A stretch of 48,794 nt of DNA from a virus. Of the stretch, positions 6,437 through 15,215 are shown in pieces. The notes below the pieces were generated by a model, which searched no databases, was not told where the DNA came from, and worked only from the letters and a program-made list of their open reading frames with translations. The stretch lies in IMG/VR virus record IMGVR_UViG_3300046697_000119, positions 1-48,794 of that record, one strand, 5' to 3'. Position numbers and translations under genes: made by a program. Numbering within the stretch: the first letter of the stretch is position 1; each line of letters begins with the position of its first letter.

Positions 6437-8525
6437 CATCAGGCGAAGCCCCTACGGCAGTTCCAGCAATCCCGCCCGTGATGGGGACGTTCAGCAGCCT
6501 CGGATTCTTAACTACTTTGCCGAGGAACCTTGCAGCGGGGGGAAGCGCCATTGCTGCGGCGGTCAAGGCGTAAGGAGGAGCAGTTGCGCCAAGCGATGCA
6601 TCATGCGCGTAGGACTCCGCGAGCCTACCCGCCACGTACCCCACACTTCCCATCGACGGAATCTCCGCAAGGTGCTGAATGTTTAGCAGCGGGCTTGGTG
6701 GCTTGCCTGACAACGAATTCAGCACCAACCGATCAAACGGATTCGGCACCAACGCCTCTTGCGTCGCGCGGGGCAACTTGGCCCACTTCTCGGGCTGGTT
6801 CCGCAAGAATGCCGCGGAGACTTCGTCAGCGGCTTCCGGAACCTGAGCCCGGAGGTTCGCGATCTCCCCCGAGTCCTTCCGCATTCCACCCCACAGAGCC
6901 TCAACGGCCCTACCTCCGGCGACGGGGTCCTTCGTTGGATTGACATCGCTGGCGATCTTCGAGAGAAGGTTCCCTGCATGATATAGCCCCGACGTCTTGG
7001 CATTATAGTCCGCCCACTCGGCGTCCGCACCGTAGCGCCCCATGGTATTTCCGATGTCAGCAGTGAGGGACTTATAGAGCGCAGAGGCTTGGGCCTCATT
7101 CACCCCCTTTGGCATCAGCTTCGGGTTCGAGATCCACTCGCCCACTGCACTCCGGAGGTCCATGGTATCTTGAAGAGGAGCTTTGAAGCCTGTTATGGTA
7201 CCCTGCGGAGTGGTGTACTGTGGCGACGTTGGGGGCTCTGGGATGTGGAAGCCGACTCCCAAATCGGATGGTCCTGGCACGGTCTGGAGACCCTGGAAGG
7301 TGTCGGCTCGGATTGGGCTTGTCGGTCCGTAAGAAGGCATCGGGCCGCTCGTCATCTGGGGTGGAACTTCGTTCACAGGTCCGGCGGACTTGACTCCAGA
7401 GGGAACTTCCCGCTGGGGCGAATATTCCATAATGGGATTGTTCCGCTGCGCGATACTTTCAAACATTGCCTTTAGTCGTGGGGGCATATCGGACACGAAC
7501 GCATGGAACACATCTTTGTACACCCCACCTTGGGAAGTCAGTTCTCCAAGGGTCTTCATCGTCTCTGTGTTATCGGTTGTGGCTTCCGCGAGGGGGACCT
7601 TCCCGAACATGGTTGGTCCCGACACGTCCTCGCTCGTAGGTCCGAAGGCTTTCGCTTTGAGGTCTTCAATCTTCGATCCCAGCGAAGTCCGCCAATCCCG
7701 TACTTTCGCTTGTGCGACTTGGCCGGCCTCGTCCGCATTCAACGAGTCCCCTAACTTCGACGCAACGCTTTCGATGGGATTCCCGCCGGCAAACCGATGT
7801 GCTGCAATCGCCGCAGTTGCCCCAATGGTGGCCTCGACGGCGATCCGAGCACCAGGATCGAGCTTGTCGAGGTCAAGATTGCGGTCGGCCGCCTCGACAG
7901 TGACACCAGGAACCGCACCAAGGAGCCCACTCTCCCGGAGGAGCCGCGGAACCTCTGTGATAAGTTCCTTACCACCGGCCTGAAGGAGCGCCGGCAATCG
8001 AGTGATTGCGCCTCCCGTGAGCGCGGCAGCTCCGCCCGCGACCGCGGCAGACCCGTATGCTTCGGCGGCGTTTTGGGGCTTCGCGATGCTACCGAAGTCT
8101 GGCGTCGGTACGCGGGGGAGGTCGGACGTATCAGGCGTGACGTTCTCCCCACGCAGTAGTGCTGGTAGGTCCCTTATGGGAGTCGTCAGGACCCTCGGCA
8201 GCACCGGCGCAGTGAACCGATTGAGGGTGTCTGCGGCCTCTGCTGGGAAGTTTACCAACCCCGTGACGCCTTGGGCCGCAGCTTGAAGTGCCATTGCAGG
8301 ATAGTGCCCGAGATCGTTCAGAACGCGCCCAGCGGACCAACCGGGGTCGGCGGGGGTAGCCGCAGGAGTCGCAGTGGTAGTTCCTCCGCCCCCGCTAAGA
8401 TGCGCCTTGATCTCGTTATCCGAGTACCCCGCCGCACGGGCCGCCGCGATCCCAGCCTGGATCTTCGCAATCTCTGTGTCAGAGTGGCCCGCTGCGCGGG
8501 CGGCGTCGACGTCGAAATCAGCCAT
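6399..8525 (-). CDS. Large putative internal virion or ejection protein with duplicated N-terminal helix
   Basis: 708 aa, the last gene of the late operon. The N-terminus holds two copies of a short helical unit: DAARAAGHSDTEIAKI and AAARAAGYSDNEIKAHL. The rest is Ala/Gly/Pro-rich with long helical stretches and hydrophobic segments (GSAAVAGGAAALTGGAI; ATIGATAAIAAHRFAG). Low-complexity proline-rich parts occur in the middle. Size, composition and position after two other ejection-type genes fit an internal virion protein that leaves the capsid with DNA, like P22 gp16 or T7 gp16 in role. No lytic domain is visible. Family unrecognised; function inferred from context. Confidence 0.75.
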   Translation of the reverse strand: MADFDVDAARAAGHSDTEIAKIQAGIAAARAAGYSDNEIKAHLSGGGGTTTATPAATPADPGWSAGRVLNDLGHYPAMALQAAAQGVTGLVNFPAEAADTLNRFTAPVLPRVLTTPIRDLPALLRGENVTPDTSDLPRVPTPDFGSIAKPQNAAEAYGSAAVAGGAAALTGGAITRLPALLQAGGKELITEVPRLLRESGLLGAVPGVTVEAADRNLDLDKLDPGARIAVEATIGATAAIAAHRFAGGNPIESVASKLGDSLNADEAGQVAQAKVRDWRTSLGSKIEDLKAKAFGPTSEDVSGPTMFGKVPLAEATTDNTETMKTLGELTSQGGVYKDVFHAFVSDMPPRLKAMFESIAQRNNPIMEYSPQREVPSGVKSAGPVNEVPPQMTSGPMPSYGPTSPIRADTFQGLQTVPGPSDLGVGFHIPEPPTSPQYTTPQGTITGFKAPLQDTMDLRSAVGEWISNPKLMPKGVNEAQASALYKSLTADIGNTMGRYGADAEWADYNAKTSGLYHAGNLLSKIASDVNPTKDPVAGGRAVEALWGGMRKDSGEIANLRAQVPEAADEVSAAFLRNQPEKWAKLPRATQEALVPNPFDRLVLNSLSGKPPSPLLNIQHLAEIPSMGSVGYVAGRLAESYAHDASLGATAPPYALTAAAMALPPAARFLGKVVKNPRLLNVPITGGIAGTAVGASPDANPLLAPASSRQ
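6421..6437. terminator. Small hairpin at the convergence of the two operons
   Basis: GCTAAC (6421-6426) pairs with GTTAGC (6432-6437) around a 5-base loop. It lies where plus-strand replication genes meet the minus-strand late operon. It could help stop transcription in both directions, but it is short and has no U-tract. Confidence 0.25.
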
Positions 8526-8546
8526 GCGAAGCTCCTACTGCAACTG

Positions 8547-10109
8547 TCACTTGAAGAAACTCTCAATCGGCGGACGCTTCGCCCCCGAAGTCGCCTCGCC
8601 GGTGCCGCCTTTGAGGGCGATCGGGGAAACTCCACCGAGCGATATGCCCTTGGGCATAACGAGTTTGCTCTCATCGAAATTTTTATTGTACCAACTTGGG
8701 AAGTCTGCCAAGTCGAGTCCTTCAACTGAAGGATCTTTCTTTCCAATCAGTTGTTTGAAATTTGTGAAACTCTGTCCTTGGTCGTATCCGACGAGCAGAG
8801 TATAACGCAAGTTACTCATGATTGTTGCAAGCGCCCGAGGGTCCTGCGTGTCACCCATCATTTCGAGATAACGATCGACTTCCGACCGCATCACTCGTCC
8901 GGTTCCTTGGGCGTCGGCCTTGAGGGTCTGAACGCCTGCCCGTGAGACTAGGCTCTGAAAAACCTGCTGTGCAGGCAGCGAGCCGTTCGAAATCTTCTCG
9001 ATCGTGTCATCCGGGATGTCGAGCCCAGCGTTACGCAACCCTTGCGCCAGCTTCGCCAACCCTTCCCGCGTATTTGCGAACCCCCCAGCCTGAAACTGCC
9101 CGAGCGCCTGGATCATCAAGTCCACCCGCTTTGCCATTGTTGGAAGAGCCTTCGCGTTGTCATTGACTTCTTCCTGAATAGCCCCACCGAGTTCGCCAGT
9201 CTTCTTCATGAACTCCGCGGAGGCCAACGAAGGTCCCATCACGACGGAGGCTTCATTCGGGGGACCTTTCGCGGGTTCCGGAAGCGGAGCGGGAGCCCCC
9301 GGCGACGCAGGGGTTCCTTGGGGCTTCGGCCCTCCCGCTAGGATAGGACTCGCGGTTCCGGGTCCGGCGCCTCCGCCGCCCAAGATTGGACTTGCCGCTT
9401 GCGTCGCTGGGGTGAACGAGGTCCCTGAAAATACCCCCTTCTGCATCGCACCAGTTGCAGTTGGAGCTTCGCCAAGCGTCGGAGCCACGCCCCCATTCCC
9501 CATCGCATAGATTTTATCCAGCGGCAACCCCCCGAACGACATGCCGATGTTTCGGAGGTTCTCCTGGACTTTCGCGTGTGCGGCATCTTTGTCGCCGGGG
9601 AGCCCCGTCGTCACGCTATCCAGCATCGCAGAGTACGCCGGCGCCAGGGACTTCGCTAGGTCCGGCGGAAGCCCCGCAGTGGCAATTTTGAACGCACTTC
9701 CGAGCTTCGCTCGGTCGCCTTGGGCTGCCGCCAACGCCTGCGCCATCGGACCCAACCCGGCATTGTACATCCGTTGTTTCGTCTCGTTGATGAGCGCTTC
9801 GGTTTGCTGAACCTGTGCCCCCGCGAGGTTAGACTGGCGGAAATTTGCGATCTCAGGGGTAACGAATGGGGCGTATTGTTGGTGCGAAGCACGGGTAATT
9901 TGTTCCTCGGGACTAAGCCCCTGCGACCCCCACACCGCAAGGTCCTCTCCGAGCTGATGCCGGGCGGACATCTGTTGCTGAAACAGCACATTGGCATTCT
10001 GACGATTCCGCATCTCAGCGAGGTCGGACATCAAACCAACCGCCCCGGTGGCTCCCATCGGAGCCGGGCCAAGGTTAGTGTCAATGACAGGATTGAGACC
10101 ATCAGCCAT
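8547..10109 (-). CDS. Putative internal virion/DNA ejection protein
   Basis: 520 aa, rich in Ala, Gln and Gly with helical segments (LMSDLAEMRNRQNANVLFQQ, ALINETKQRMYNAG) and a Pro/Gly-rich linker at about 215-290 that contains repeated SPILGGG/SPILAGG blocks. The C-terminal half is again helical (FQSLVSRAGVQTLKADAQGT). No enzyme motif is seen. It sits between other ejection-type genes of the late operon, 21 bases before the next. The linker motif SP-I/M-LGG also occurs in the upstream 10134 gene (SPMLGG), which suggests the two proteins share sequence or interact. Confidence 0.75.
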   Translation of the reverse strand: MADGLNPVIDTNLGPAPMGATGAVGLMSDLAEMRNRQNANVLFQQQMSARHQLGEDLAVWGSQGLSPEEQITRASHQQYAPFVTPEIANFRQSNLAGAQVQQTEALINETKQRMYNAGLGPMAQALAAAQGDRAKLGSAFKIATAGLPPDLAKSLAPAYSAMLDSVTTGLPGDKDAAHAKVQENLRNIGMSFGGLPLDKIYAMGNGGVAPTLGEAPTATGAMQKGVFSGTSFTPATQAASPILGGGGAGPGTASPILAGGPKPQGTPASPGAPAPLPEPAKGPPNEASVVMGPSLASAEFMKKTGELGGAIQEEVNDNAKALPTMAKRVDLMIQALGQFQAGGFANTREGLAKLAQGLRNAGLDIPDDTIEKISNGSLPAQQVFQSLVSRAGVQTLKADAQGTGRVMRSEVDRYLEMMGDTQDPRALATIMSNLRYTLLVGYDQGQSFTNFKQLIGKKDPSVEGLDLADFPSWYNKNFDESKLVMPKGISLGGVSPIALKGGTGEATSGAKRPPIESFFK

Positions 10110-10133
10110 CGGGAGGAGACCTTCTTCGGGAGG

Positions 10134-10718
10134 TTACTGAAGGAGCGACGGGGCGGGGGTATTCGGCTGGGGTAGCGAGGGCGAAGTCCCTCCAAGCATT
10201 GGACTTGCTGCCCCCGCCCCAGTCGCTTTCGCGTGCGCATCGACGAGCTTATGTACCGCTGCGACGCCTAGCTGGTGTTGCGCTAGCGCCATCGCAGGGC
10301 GAAACTGGGCTTCCGCCGGAGCGATGATGCGAGCTTCGGCGTCCTGGAGCCACCCTGCGAGGGGCTCCCCACTCGGGGGCATTGGCCCCACTCCCGCCTG
10401 GGTATTGCCGGCGATGATGGCCGCAAGGTTCTTCGGATCGGCCCCGTGTGCGACGAGGTCCGCCATCTCGTCGAGGACGTCATCACTCGTCACTGCGTCA
10501 CCCTTCGCGACGAGGGCGTCAAGACCCTTGCGAGTCCGGGCGAGCTGGGTGACAACTTTCTTGACCGCATCAAACCGCCCCTGAGCTTGTGAGAGCATTT
10601 TATCGGTGAACGAAGGTGCCGGAGGCGGAGCAGCTGGGGCTTCGTTCGCCTCTGCGTTCGGAACCGCCGGAACTCCGGTGGGCAGAGAACCGCCAAGCAA
10701 GGGTGAGTTCTGTACCAT
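10134..10718 (-). CDS. Small putative virion protein with Pro-rich ends
   Basis: 194 aa. A helical core (FDAVKKVVTQLARTRKGLDAL to about residue 150) is flanked by Pro/Ala-rich tails; the C-terminal tail carries SPMLGGTSPSLPQP. This kind of helical-core protein with flexible ends is typical of ejection or internal proteins. It lies 21 bases after the gp7-like gene in a tight operon. No family is recognised. Confidence 0.7.
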   Translation of the reverse strand: MVQNSPLLGGSLPTGVPAVPNAEANEAPAAPPPAPSFTDKMLSQAQGRFDAVKKVVTQLARTRKGLDALVAKGDAVTSDDVLDEMADLVAHGADPKNLAAIIAGNTQAGVGPMPPSGEPLAGWLQDAEARIIAPAEAQFRPAMALAQHQLGVAAVHKLVDAHAKATGAGAASPMLGGTSPSLPQPNTPAPSLLQ

Positions 10719-10739
10719 TTGCGAAGCTCCTATCTCACA

Positions 10740-11579
10740 TTAGTCATATGTTCCGGAATTGAAGTATGAAGTATTAGTAGAATTGTTGGGAACCATTGCC
10801 CCGCTGCTTTGGCCGCCCCCAAGGATTCCATACAACAGGGCCGAGTTGCCGAGCGCATTTGCCGCCCCGGTGACGCCCGCCGCAGTTGCAGCTGCTCCGG
10901 CAGTTGTCGCCGAGCCGTACTGGCCCGACCCAGTAAGAAGCGCATTTGCACTTTGTCCCGCCGCAGTTTGTCCGACTCCCGCAGTTGCCGCTGCCGCATT
11001 CTCGCCCGTCCCAACCTGGCCCGACAGCATATTGTAGATTTGTTGGTTCTGCGTGAGGTAGTTCGTAAACTGCTGTTGATATGTTGTCGAGGCGAGACCT
11101 TCGGCGTAGTTCGCGAGGGACTTCCCCATTGGGCCAGAGGCCCCAATACCAGGACCTTGGGTCGAACCGACTCCCGAGACCGCGGAGCCTTGGCCAATTG
11201 CACTCGACCCGGCTTGCGTCGCAAGGAGCCCCTGCTGAAGGGTGAACTGATACCCTGGAGTCTGTTGGAGCGCGGAGAGTTGGCCCCCCGGTGAACTAGC
11301 AAACGGAGCTGTCAACGCAGACGTAAGCGGGTTTCCTCCGGCATTCGTCCCCGTGAGCCCCTGAAGTTGCGTCAGCGCGGATGTCCCGGCGTTCACAAAC
11401 GGACTCAGCAGAGCCTTGTTGGAGTTATAGGTCGACTGAATAAGCGCGTTGGAGTTGTTCGCCTCCTGGAGCGACACATTCGCGGCATTCTTGGACGCCG
11501 AAGCCTGCTCCGAACCAGCATAAATTGAGGCTCCCGCCCCAACAACTCCCGCACCAATAACCGCAGCCGCCATTCCCAT
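10740..11579 (-). CDS. DNA ejection (transfer) protein, P22 gp7-like
   Basis: 279 aa. The N-terminus has the small-residue hydrophobic segment MAAAVIGAGVVGAGASIYAG followed by Ala/Asn/Gln-rich helices (SASKNAANVSLQEANNSNA). This is the hallmark of phage DNA-transfer proteins such as P22 gp7, which insert into the cell envelope during DNA entry. PGYQFTLQQGLLATQ matches the conserved block often found in these proteins. The rest is Gly/Ala/Ser-rich. Position among ejection genes agrees. Confidence in role is fair, in exact family moderate. Confidence 0.8.
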   Translation of the reverse strand: MGMAAAVIGAGVVGAGASIYAGSEQASASKNAANVSLQEANNSNALIQSTYNSNKALLSPFVNAGTSALTQLQGLTGTNAGGNPLTSALTAPFASSPGGQLSALQQTPGYQFTLQQGLLATQAGSSAIGQGSAVSGVGSTQGPGIGASGPMGKSLANYAEGLASTTYQQQFTNYLTQNQQIYNMLSGQVGTGENAAAATAGVGQTAAGQSANALLTGSGQYGSATTAGAAATAAGVTGAANALGNSALLYGILGGGQSSGAMVPNNSTNTSYFNSGTYD

Positions 11580-11602
11580 CAGACAGACCTTTCAAGTGAA
11601 GT

Positions 11603-12682
11603 TCAGTTGAGTTCTAGACGCCACAACGACCCCGAAGGTTCCGCGCCGACTCGACGAAACATAGCCCCCATCTTCGGTCCGTTTCCCCGGTCGCCCGCAC
11701 GGAACCAAACCTCATCGATGCCCTTCTGACGAAGCCTCCGGAGAGTCTCCCGCTGGAGCTTCATTCCGAGCCCAGGAAAGTCCGGCGAAGCGAAGAAAGT
11801 CGTCTCGACCGCAGCACACCGAGTGGCGCTCTCTCGCGACACAGTGAGTTCGGTCATCAAATATCCGAATGGCCTTCCGTTCGACCTCGCCATCACAATC
11901 TGAAGTTCCCCGGCGTCCGACTTTGCCTGGAGATAGGGGATGTTCTTCTCACGGAACGACTCCGGAACTTCGCCAACCGCAAAGGAATGTTCTGCGAAGA
12001 GGTCAACTCCATCACGGAGGAATACCTCGAAGGGCTCTTCCGCAAGTTCGATCCCCTCGGTGCTTCGTTCCTCGCGAAGCGACATTTCACGCAGGATCGC
12101 GCCTTTCGCTAGCTCGGCCATTCTGCGAAGTTGGGGCTGGAACGCCACGGCGTACCTCTCAAACGTCGAGAAGGGCTCCTGAATGTTGACATCCTTAAGG
12201 GTGTTCCACCACGCCTCGTCGAACGGGGCTTGGAGGGCATACTCAAACACCCGCTTCGCACCCTCTTGCGTCGACAACTCGTCATAGCCAATAGTCAGAA
12301 CACCCGGTATCCGGCGTGACACCTGCATCAGCTTCGCGTCCCACCTCTTCAAAAGGAAGTTCAAGTTGCTCGGGGCTTGCGTCATCACACGCGAGAGGGA
12401 CTTCCCAACTTGGTCGATCGGTCTCCGTACAACCACAATGCGGACATTCTTTGGAATCGCTCTCCAAAACGGCGTGATGGCAGTTTCGGCAGAACCCACG
12501 AAAGGCTGACTCAACCATGATTTCACATCCTCCATCTTCCGGAAGTGGCGGGCTTCCTCATGCGAACAACGCCAAGGACCCCACGACAGAAATTCGCTGA
12601 GCCACCTCGTTCGGCTTCGCGGCAATGCGAGCACCAGGAACGGCGGTGGCGAAGAGAAGCTTCGCTCAGGTGAGAGTAACAT
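11603..12682 (-). CDS. Sulfotransferase-like / GNAT acetyltransferase-like fusion protein
   Basis: 359 aa from the ATG at 12682; an upstream TTG at 12694 is also possible. Residues 17-32 (LALPRSRTRWLSEFL) resemble the 5'-phosphosulfate-binding loop, and 83-98 (VVVRRPIDQVGKSLSR) resembles the 3'-phosphate motif of PAPS-dependent sulfotransferases. The C-terminal third (FPGLGMKLQRETLRRLRQKG, then GAMFRRVGAEPSGSLW) fits a GNAT acyltransferase with a weak G-x-G loop. The substrate is unknown: surface glycans, a virion protein or a host protein are all possible. It lies between a tail-hub gene and ejection genes, and overlaps the gene upstream by 17 bases. Domain calls are by motif only. Confidence 0.7.
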   Translation of the reverse strand: MLLSPERSFSSPPPFLVLALPRSRTRWLSEFLSWGPWRCSHEEARHFRKMEDVKSWLSQPFVGSAETAITPFWRAIPKNVRIVVVRRPIDQVGKSLSRVMTQAPSNLNFLLKRWDAKLMQVSRRIPGVLTIGYDELSTQEGAKRVFEYALQAPFDEAWWNTLKDVNIQEPFSTFERYAVAFQPQLRRMAELAKGAILREMSLREERSTEGIELAEEPFEVFLRDGVDLFAEHSFAVGEVPESFREKNIPYLQAKSDAGELQIVMARSNGRPFGYLMTELTVSRESATRCAAVETTFFASPDFPGLGMKLQRETLRRLRQKGIDEVWFRAGDRGNGPKMGAMFRRVGAEPSGSLWRLELN

Positions 12683-12911
12683 ACCCAATTGCAACCCCAG
12701 TGTTCACGGAATAAAACGTCACCTCTTTCGTTCCAGTCTGCAATCCATACACCATCGTCTGGGGGGTCGAATACTGCCCACCGAGTTTCCGCCAAAGCTG
12801 CTGGAACAAATAAAACCACGGTTGGGCAAAAGTGTACGAGGCGTCAGGATTTGCAACATCCGTCACAACGCCCAGGTTGAGTGGAATCCCAGCTTGTTGC
12901 GCAGTAGCCAC
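12666..12911 (-). CDS. Small putative tail/virion protein
   Basis: 81 aa, GTG start preceded by GAGGGAG. The sequence TFAQPWFYLFQQLWRKLGG followed by short beta segments (VYGLQTGTKEVTFYSVNTG) has no recognised domain, but its place next to the gp10-like hub gene suggests a virion part. The C-terminus overlaps the start of the sulfotransferase fusion. Confidence 0.7.
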   Translation of the reverse strand: MATAQQAGIPLNLGVVTDVANPDASYTFAQPWFYLFQQLWRKLGGQYSTPQTMVYGLQTGTKEVTFYSVNTGVAIGYVTLT

Positions 12912-12923
12912 AGCGTCACTCCC

Positions 12924-14477
12924 TCAAACCTGCATGATATCTGCGTCGAGCCATGCGCCGTTTAGCGCCGCAGGCCCGGCGAAGCTCCAACTCAGCTCGA
13001 AGACTGGCCACCTTCCGACCCCGAGGTTCTGCCACTGCGGGAGGATGCGATACGAAGCGGCGATTGCATCGCCCTCATTCGTGACAGACCCTGTCGTCTG
13101 GAGGATATTGTTACCAAAAGTCCGCCCCCGATCTACACTCACCCGAAGCGCCAGTTGTGGCGGCTCGCTATTTGGCCCTAACGACCCGTCCCCACACTGA
13201 AAGTCCGCGGTGAACTTGTTCAGTTTGATGCCCTTGCCGTTTGACAGAGCGACTCCTTGGCCGGACCCACCAAAGCCACCTCCGACCGCTTCGACTTGCG
13301 GGAACGTACGAATGCGAGGGATTGGTCTCGCAATGGGACCTGCTCCGTCGCCAAGGTCCACATCCGCCGTGTAGTAATCCGGCGACACGTTATACAGCGT
13401 GCCATTCTGCCAGTCTTGGCCCATGTTGATCCCATTTACCCACGCCATTGCAACAACACGCGAGCGTCCGAGCGTTCCATCAGGCCACTGGAACACTTCT
13501 TGGTGCCACCCCGCCTCGGGGTTCCCAAGTGTGACATCAAAAACCCAAGTTTGGTTCCCTGCCGGGAAGGTGAGCCCATAGAACATATGCCCGTCACGCA
13601 TGAACACGAAGCCAACCGCATCAGTGATCTGCGTCATTTGTTGCATTGCGAACGAGAGTGCATAATTCGATACAATCTGGGTTTGGTAGCCCGACTGACG
13701 AAGAACTAGTCCGGCACCAAGTTCGCTCTGCCCGAGCCAGAAGACCCCTTTGTCGATGAATGCAACACTATATGGTGCGATGCAACCAAACTCGATGTAC
13801 GCGCCGGGCAAGATTGCAAACGGAAATAAAGCATTCCCGGCGTTGTAATGGATTTCGCTCCGAGTGTTGCCAAAGAGATAAATTTCACGTTGGTTCACCA
13901 CGAACGAGTTAATGAAATCCGGATATCCATCCTTCGCACCAACAAGGGTGTCATTGAACCCCAACGTGCCCTGCGTCGTGCAGCCATATTCGTTCGTCAG
14001 CGGGAAGTTCCACAGGAGGTAGCCATCGAGGAAGTCCACATTGGTCGCACCTTGGAATGTTCCGGTCGGATCAATCGTTGCATCAATTTGCTGGAACCCG
14101 GTGTTGGTTTGAATGTCCCAGGTGTAACCGGCTGTCGAGTTGTCCGCCAGAAGCGCTTGAACCCCGTTGTCCCGCATCTTGCACATGTAGGACGAGTTTT
14201 CACTGAGTGTTCCGAGAAGTTGGAGTTTATTGTTTGGTGTGATCGCATAGACATTCGTCCCAACAACACAATAGCCGTTGTTATTGGACGCCCGGAAGAC
14301 CCCCCGGCCTGCGGCCGGTATTGGCGGAACAATAAGCCCTTTCAGTCCCGCCGTCGGATAATGCGTCTGTTTGTGGGGGTTCCCTCGAAAGGGCTCCGGG
14401 AACAAATTTACACAACGCTCTGCGGAACCAAGGACGGACCTCGTCGCATAGGAGCCACCGATGAGTTCGAGTTTCAC
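12924..14477 (-). CDS. P22 gp10-like tail hub (packaged-DNA stabilisation) protein
   Basis: 517 aa from the GTG at 14477. A longer reading from 14519 is possible, but the GTGA overlap with the upstream gene and the start V/M-KLELIGGSY favour 14477. SVLGSAERCVNLFPEPF near the N-terminus is the conserved opening of the P22 gp10 family, which forms the tail hub that plugs the portal after packaging. The rest is beta-rich with many Gly, Asn and aromatic residues, as expected for a beta-propeller-like hub. Together with the gp4-like gene it shows a P22-type short tail. Confidence 0.85.
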   Translation of the reverse strand: MKLELIGGSYATRSVLGSAERCVNLFPEPFRGNPHKQTHYPTAGLKGLIVPPIPAAGRGVFRASNNNGYCVVGTNVYAITPNNKLQLLGTLSENSSYMCKMRDNGVQALLADNSTAGYTWDIQTNTGFQQIDATIDPTGTFQGATNVDFLDGYLLWNFPLTNEYGCTTQGTLGFNDTLVGAKDGYPDFINSFVVNQREIYLFGNTRSEIHYNAGNALFPFAILPGAYIEFGCIAPYSVAFIDKGVFWLGQSELGAGLVLRQSGYQTQIVSNYALSFAMQQMTQITDAVGFVFMRDGHMFYGLTFPAGNQTWVFDVTLGNPEAGWHQEVFQWPDGTLGRSRVVAMAWVNGINMGQDWQNGTLYNVSPDYYTADVDLGDGAGPIARPIPRIRTFPQVEAVGGGFGGSGQGVALSNGKGIKLNKFTADFQCGDGSLGPNSEPPQLALRVSVDRGRTFGNNILQTTGSVTNEGDAIAASYRILPQWQNLGVGRWPVFELSWSFAGPAALNGAWLDADIMQV

Positions 14478-14704
14478 AGCGAAGGGTCCAAATGGATAGG
14501 AATGACTTCTTCGGACCACTGGATTGCACCATACAATCCCATGGCCATCACTTTGCCGTCCTCATCCATTCGGATTTCAACTCCACCGCTGCCAGTCGCA
14601 ACTACGATCGTCTGGCCGAACGAACGCCTAAACCGGAAGTCTTCTTCTGGCCGAAGCGTCGCGATCCAGTTGAGTTGTTTTTGGGAGAGCAACTTCGCCT
14701 CCAT
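14474..14704 (-). CDS. Small protein between tail genes
   Basis: 76 aa. ATG at 14704 overlaps the stop of the gene upstream (TGATG) and its own stop overlaps the hub start (GTGA), so coupling decides the start. The sequence begins MEAKLLSQKQLNWIATLRP and has a beta-like centre (TIVVATGSGGVEIRMDEDG). Family unknown; position suggests a small tail or assembly factor. Confidence 0.65.
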   Translation of the reverse strand: MEAKLLSQKQLNWIATLRPEEDFRFRRSFGQTIVVATGSGGVEIRMDEDGKVMAMGLYGAIQWSEEVIPIHLDPSL

Positions 14705-15159
14705 CAAGACGCGACAGTTAGTTGCTTCCACACTCCGATCGTCGTGCACATGAACGAAAGTGTGTACCCTGCGGCCAGTGTGATGGCAGTGCCGTTTACG
14801 GTCTTGGAATTCGTGGCATTCGCCACAATCTGGTCCAACGCGGAAGCGTTGTTCACATTCGGCGACTGGTTGGCATAAATGCGAGCCGTGTTTGCCCCAA
14901 CATTGTTCACTTGGACTTGTGCTCCCGGAATCGCAAACGGCAACTGCACGGAGTCGTTCGTCGTGACAACCGTAGTGATCTCGTTGACGTTGTAGCCGAG
15001 TACGGGGGACCCGGCCTGAGTGCCCCCGGCCAGCGCCGTGACGGCATTTTGCGACCCGCACGTGAAGTTCGCTAAGTTCGTCAGAGCGCTCCGGCTGATG
15101 AGGGCTTCGCCCGTTTTGTTGTAGAAACTCTCCATGAAGTTAAACAATGAGATAGTCAT
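14704..15159 (-). CDS. Putative small virion (tail or decoration) protein
   Basis: 151 aa, beta-rich and Asn/Thr/Ala-rich. The N-terminal helix FMESFYNKTGEALISRSALT is followed by a jelly-roll-like pattern of strands (VQLPFAIPGAQVQVNNVG, TVNGTAITLAAGYTLSFMCT). No signal peptide. Its place between gp4- and gp10-like genes and its composition point to a structural role; the family is not recognised. Confidence 0.7.
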   Translation of the reverse strand: MTISLFNFMESFYNKTGEALISRSALTNLANFTCGSQNAVTALAGGTQAGSPVLGYNVNEITTVVTTNDSVQLPFAIPGAQVQVNNVGANTARIYANQSPNVNNASALDQIVANATNSKTVNGTAITLAAGYTLSFMCTTIGVWKQLTVAS

Positions 15160-15215
15160 TCGGGTGCTCCTTCATCGCGGCAGAGGGTGGTTTCTTCGTT
15201 CCTTGCCGAACTTCG

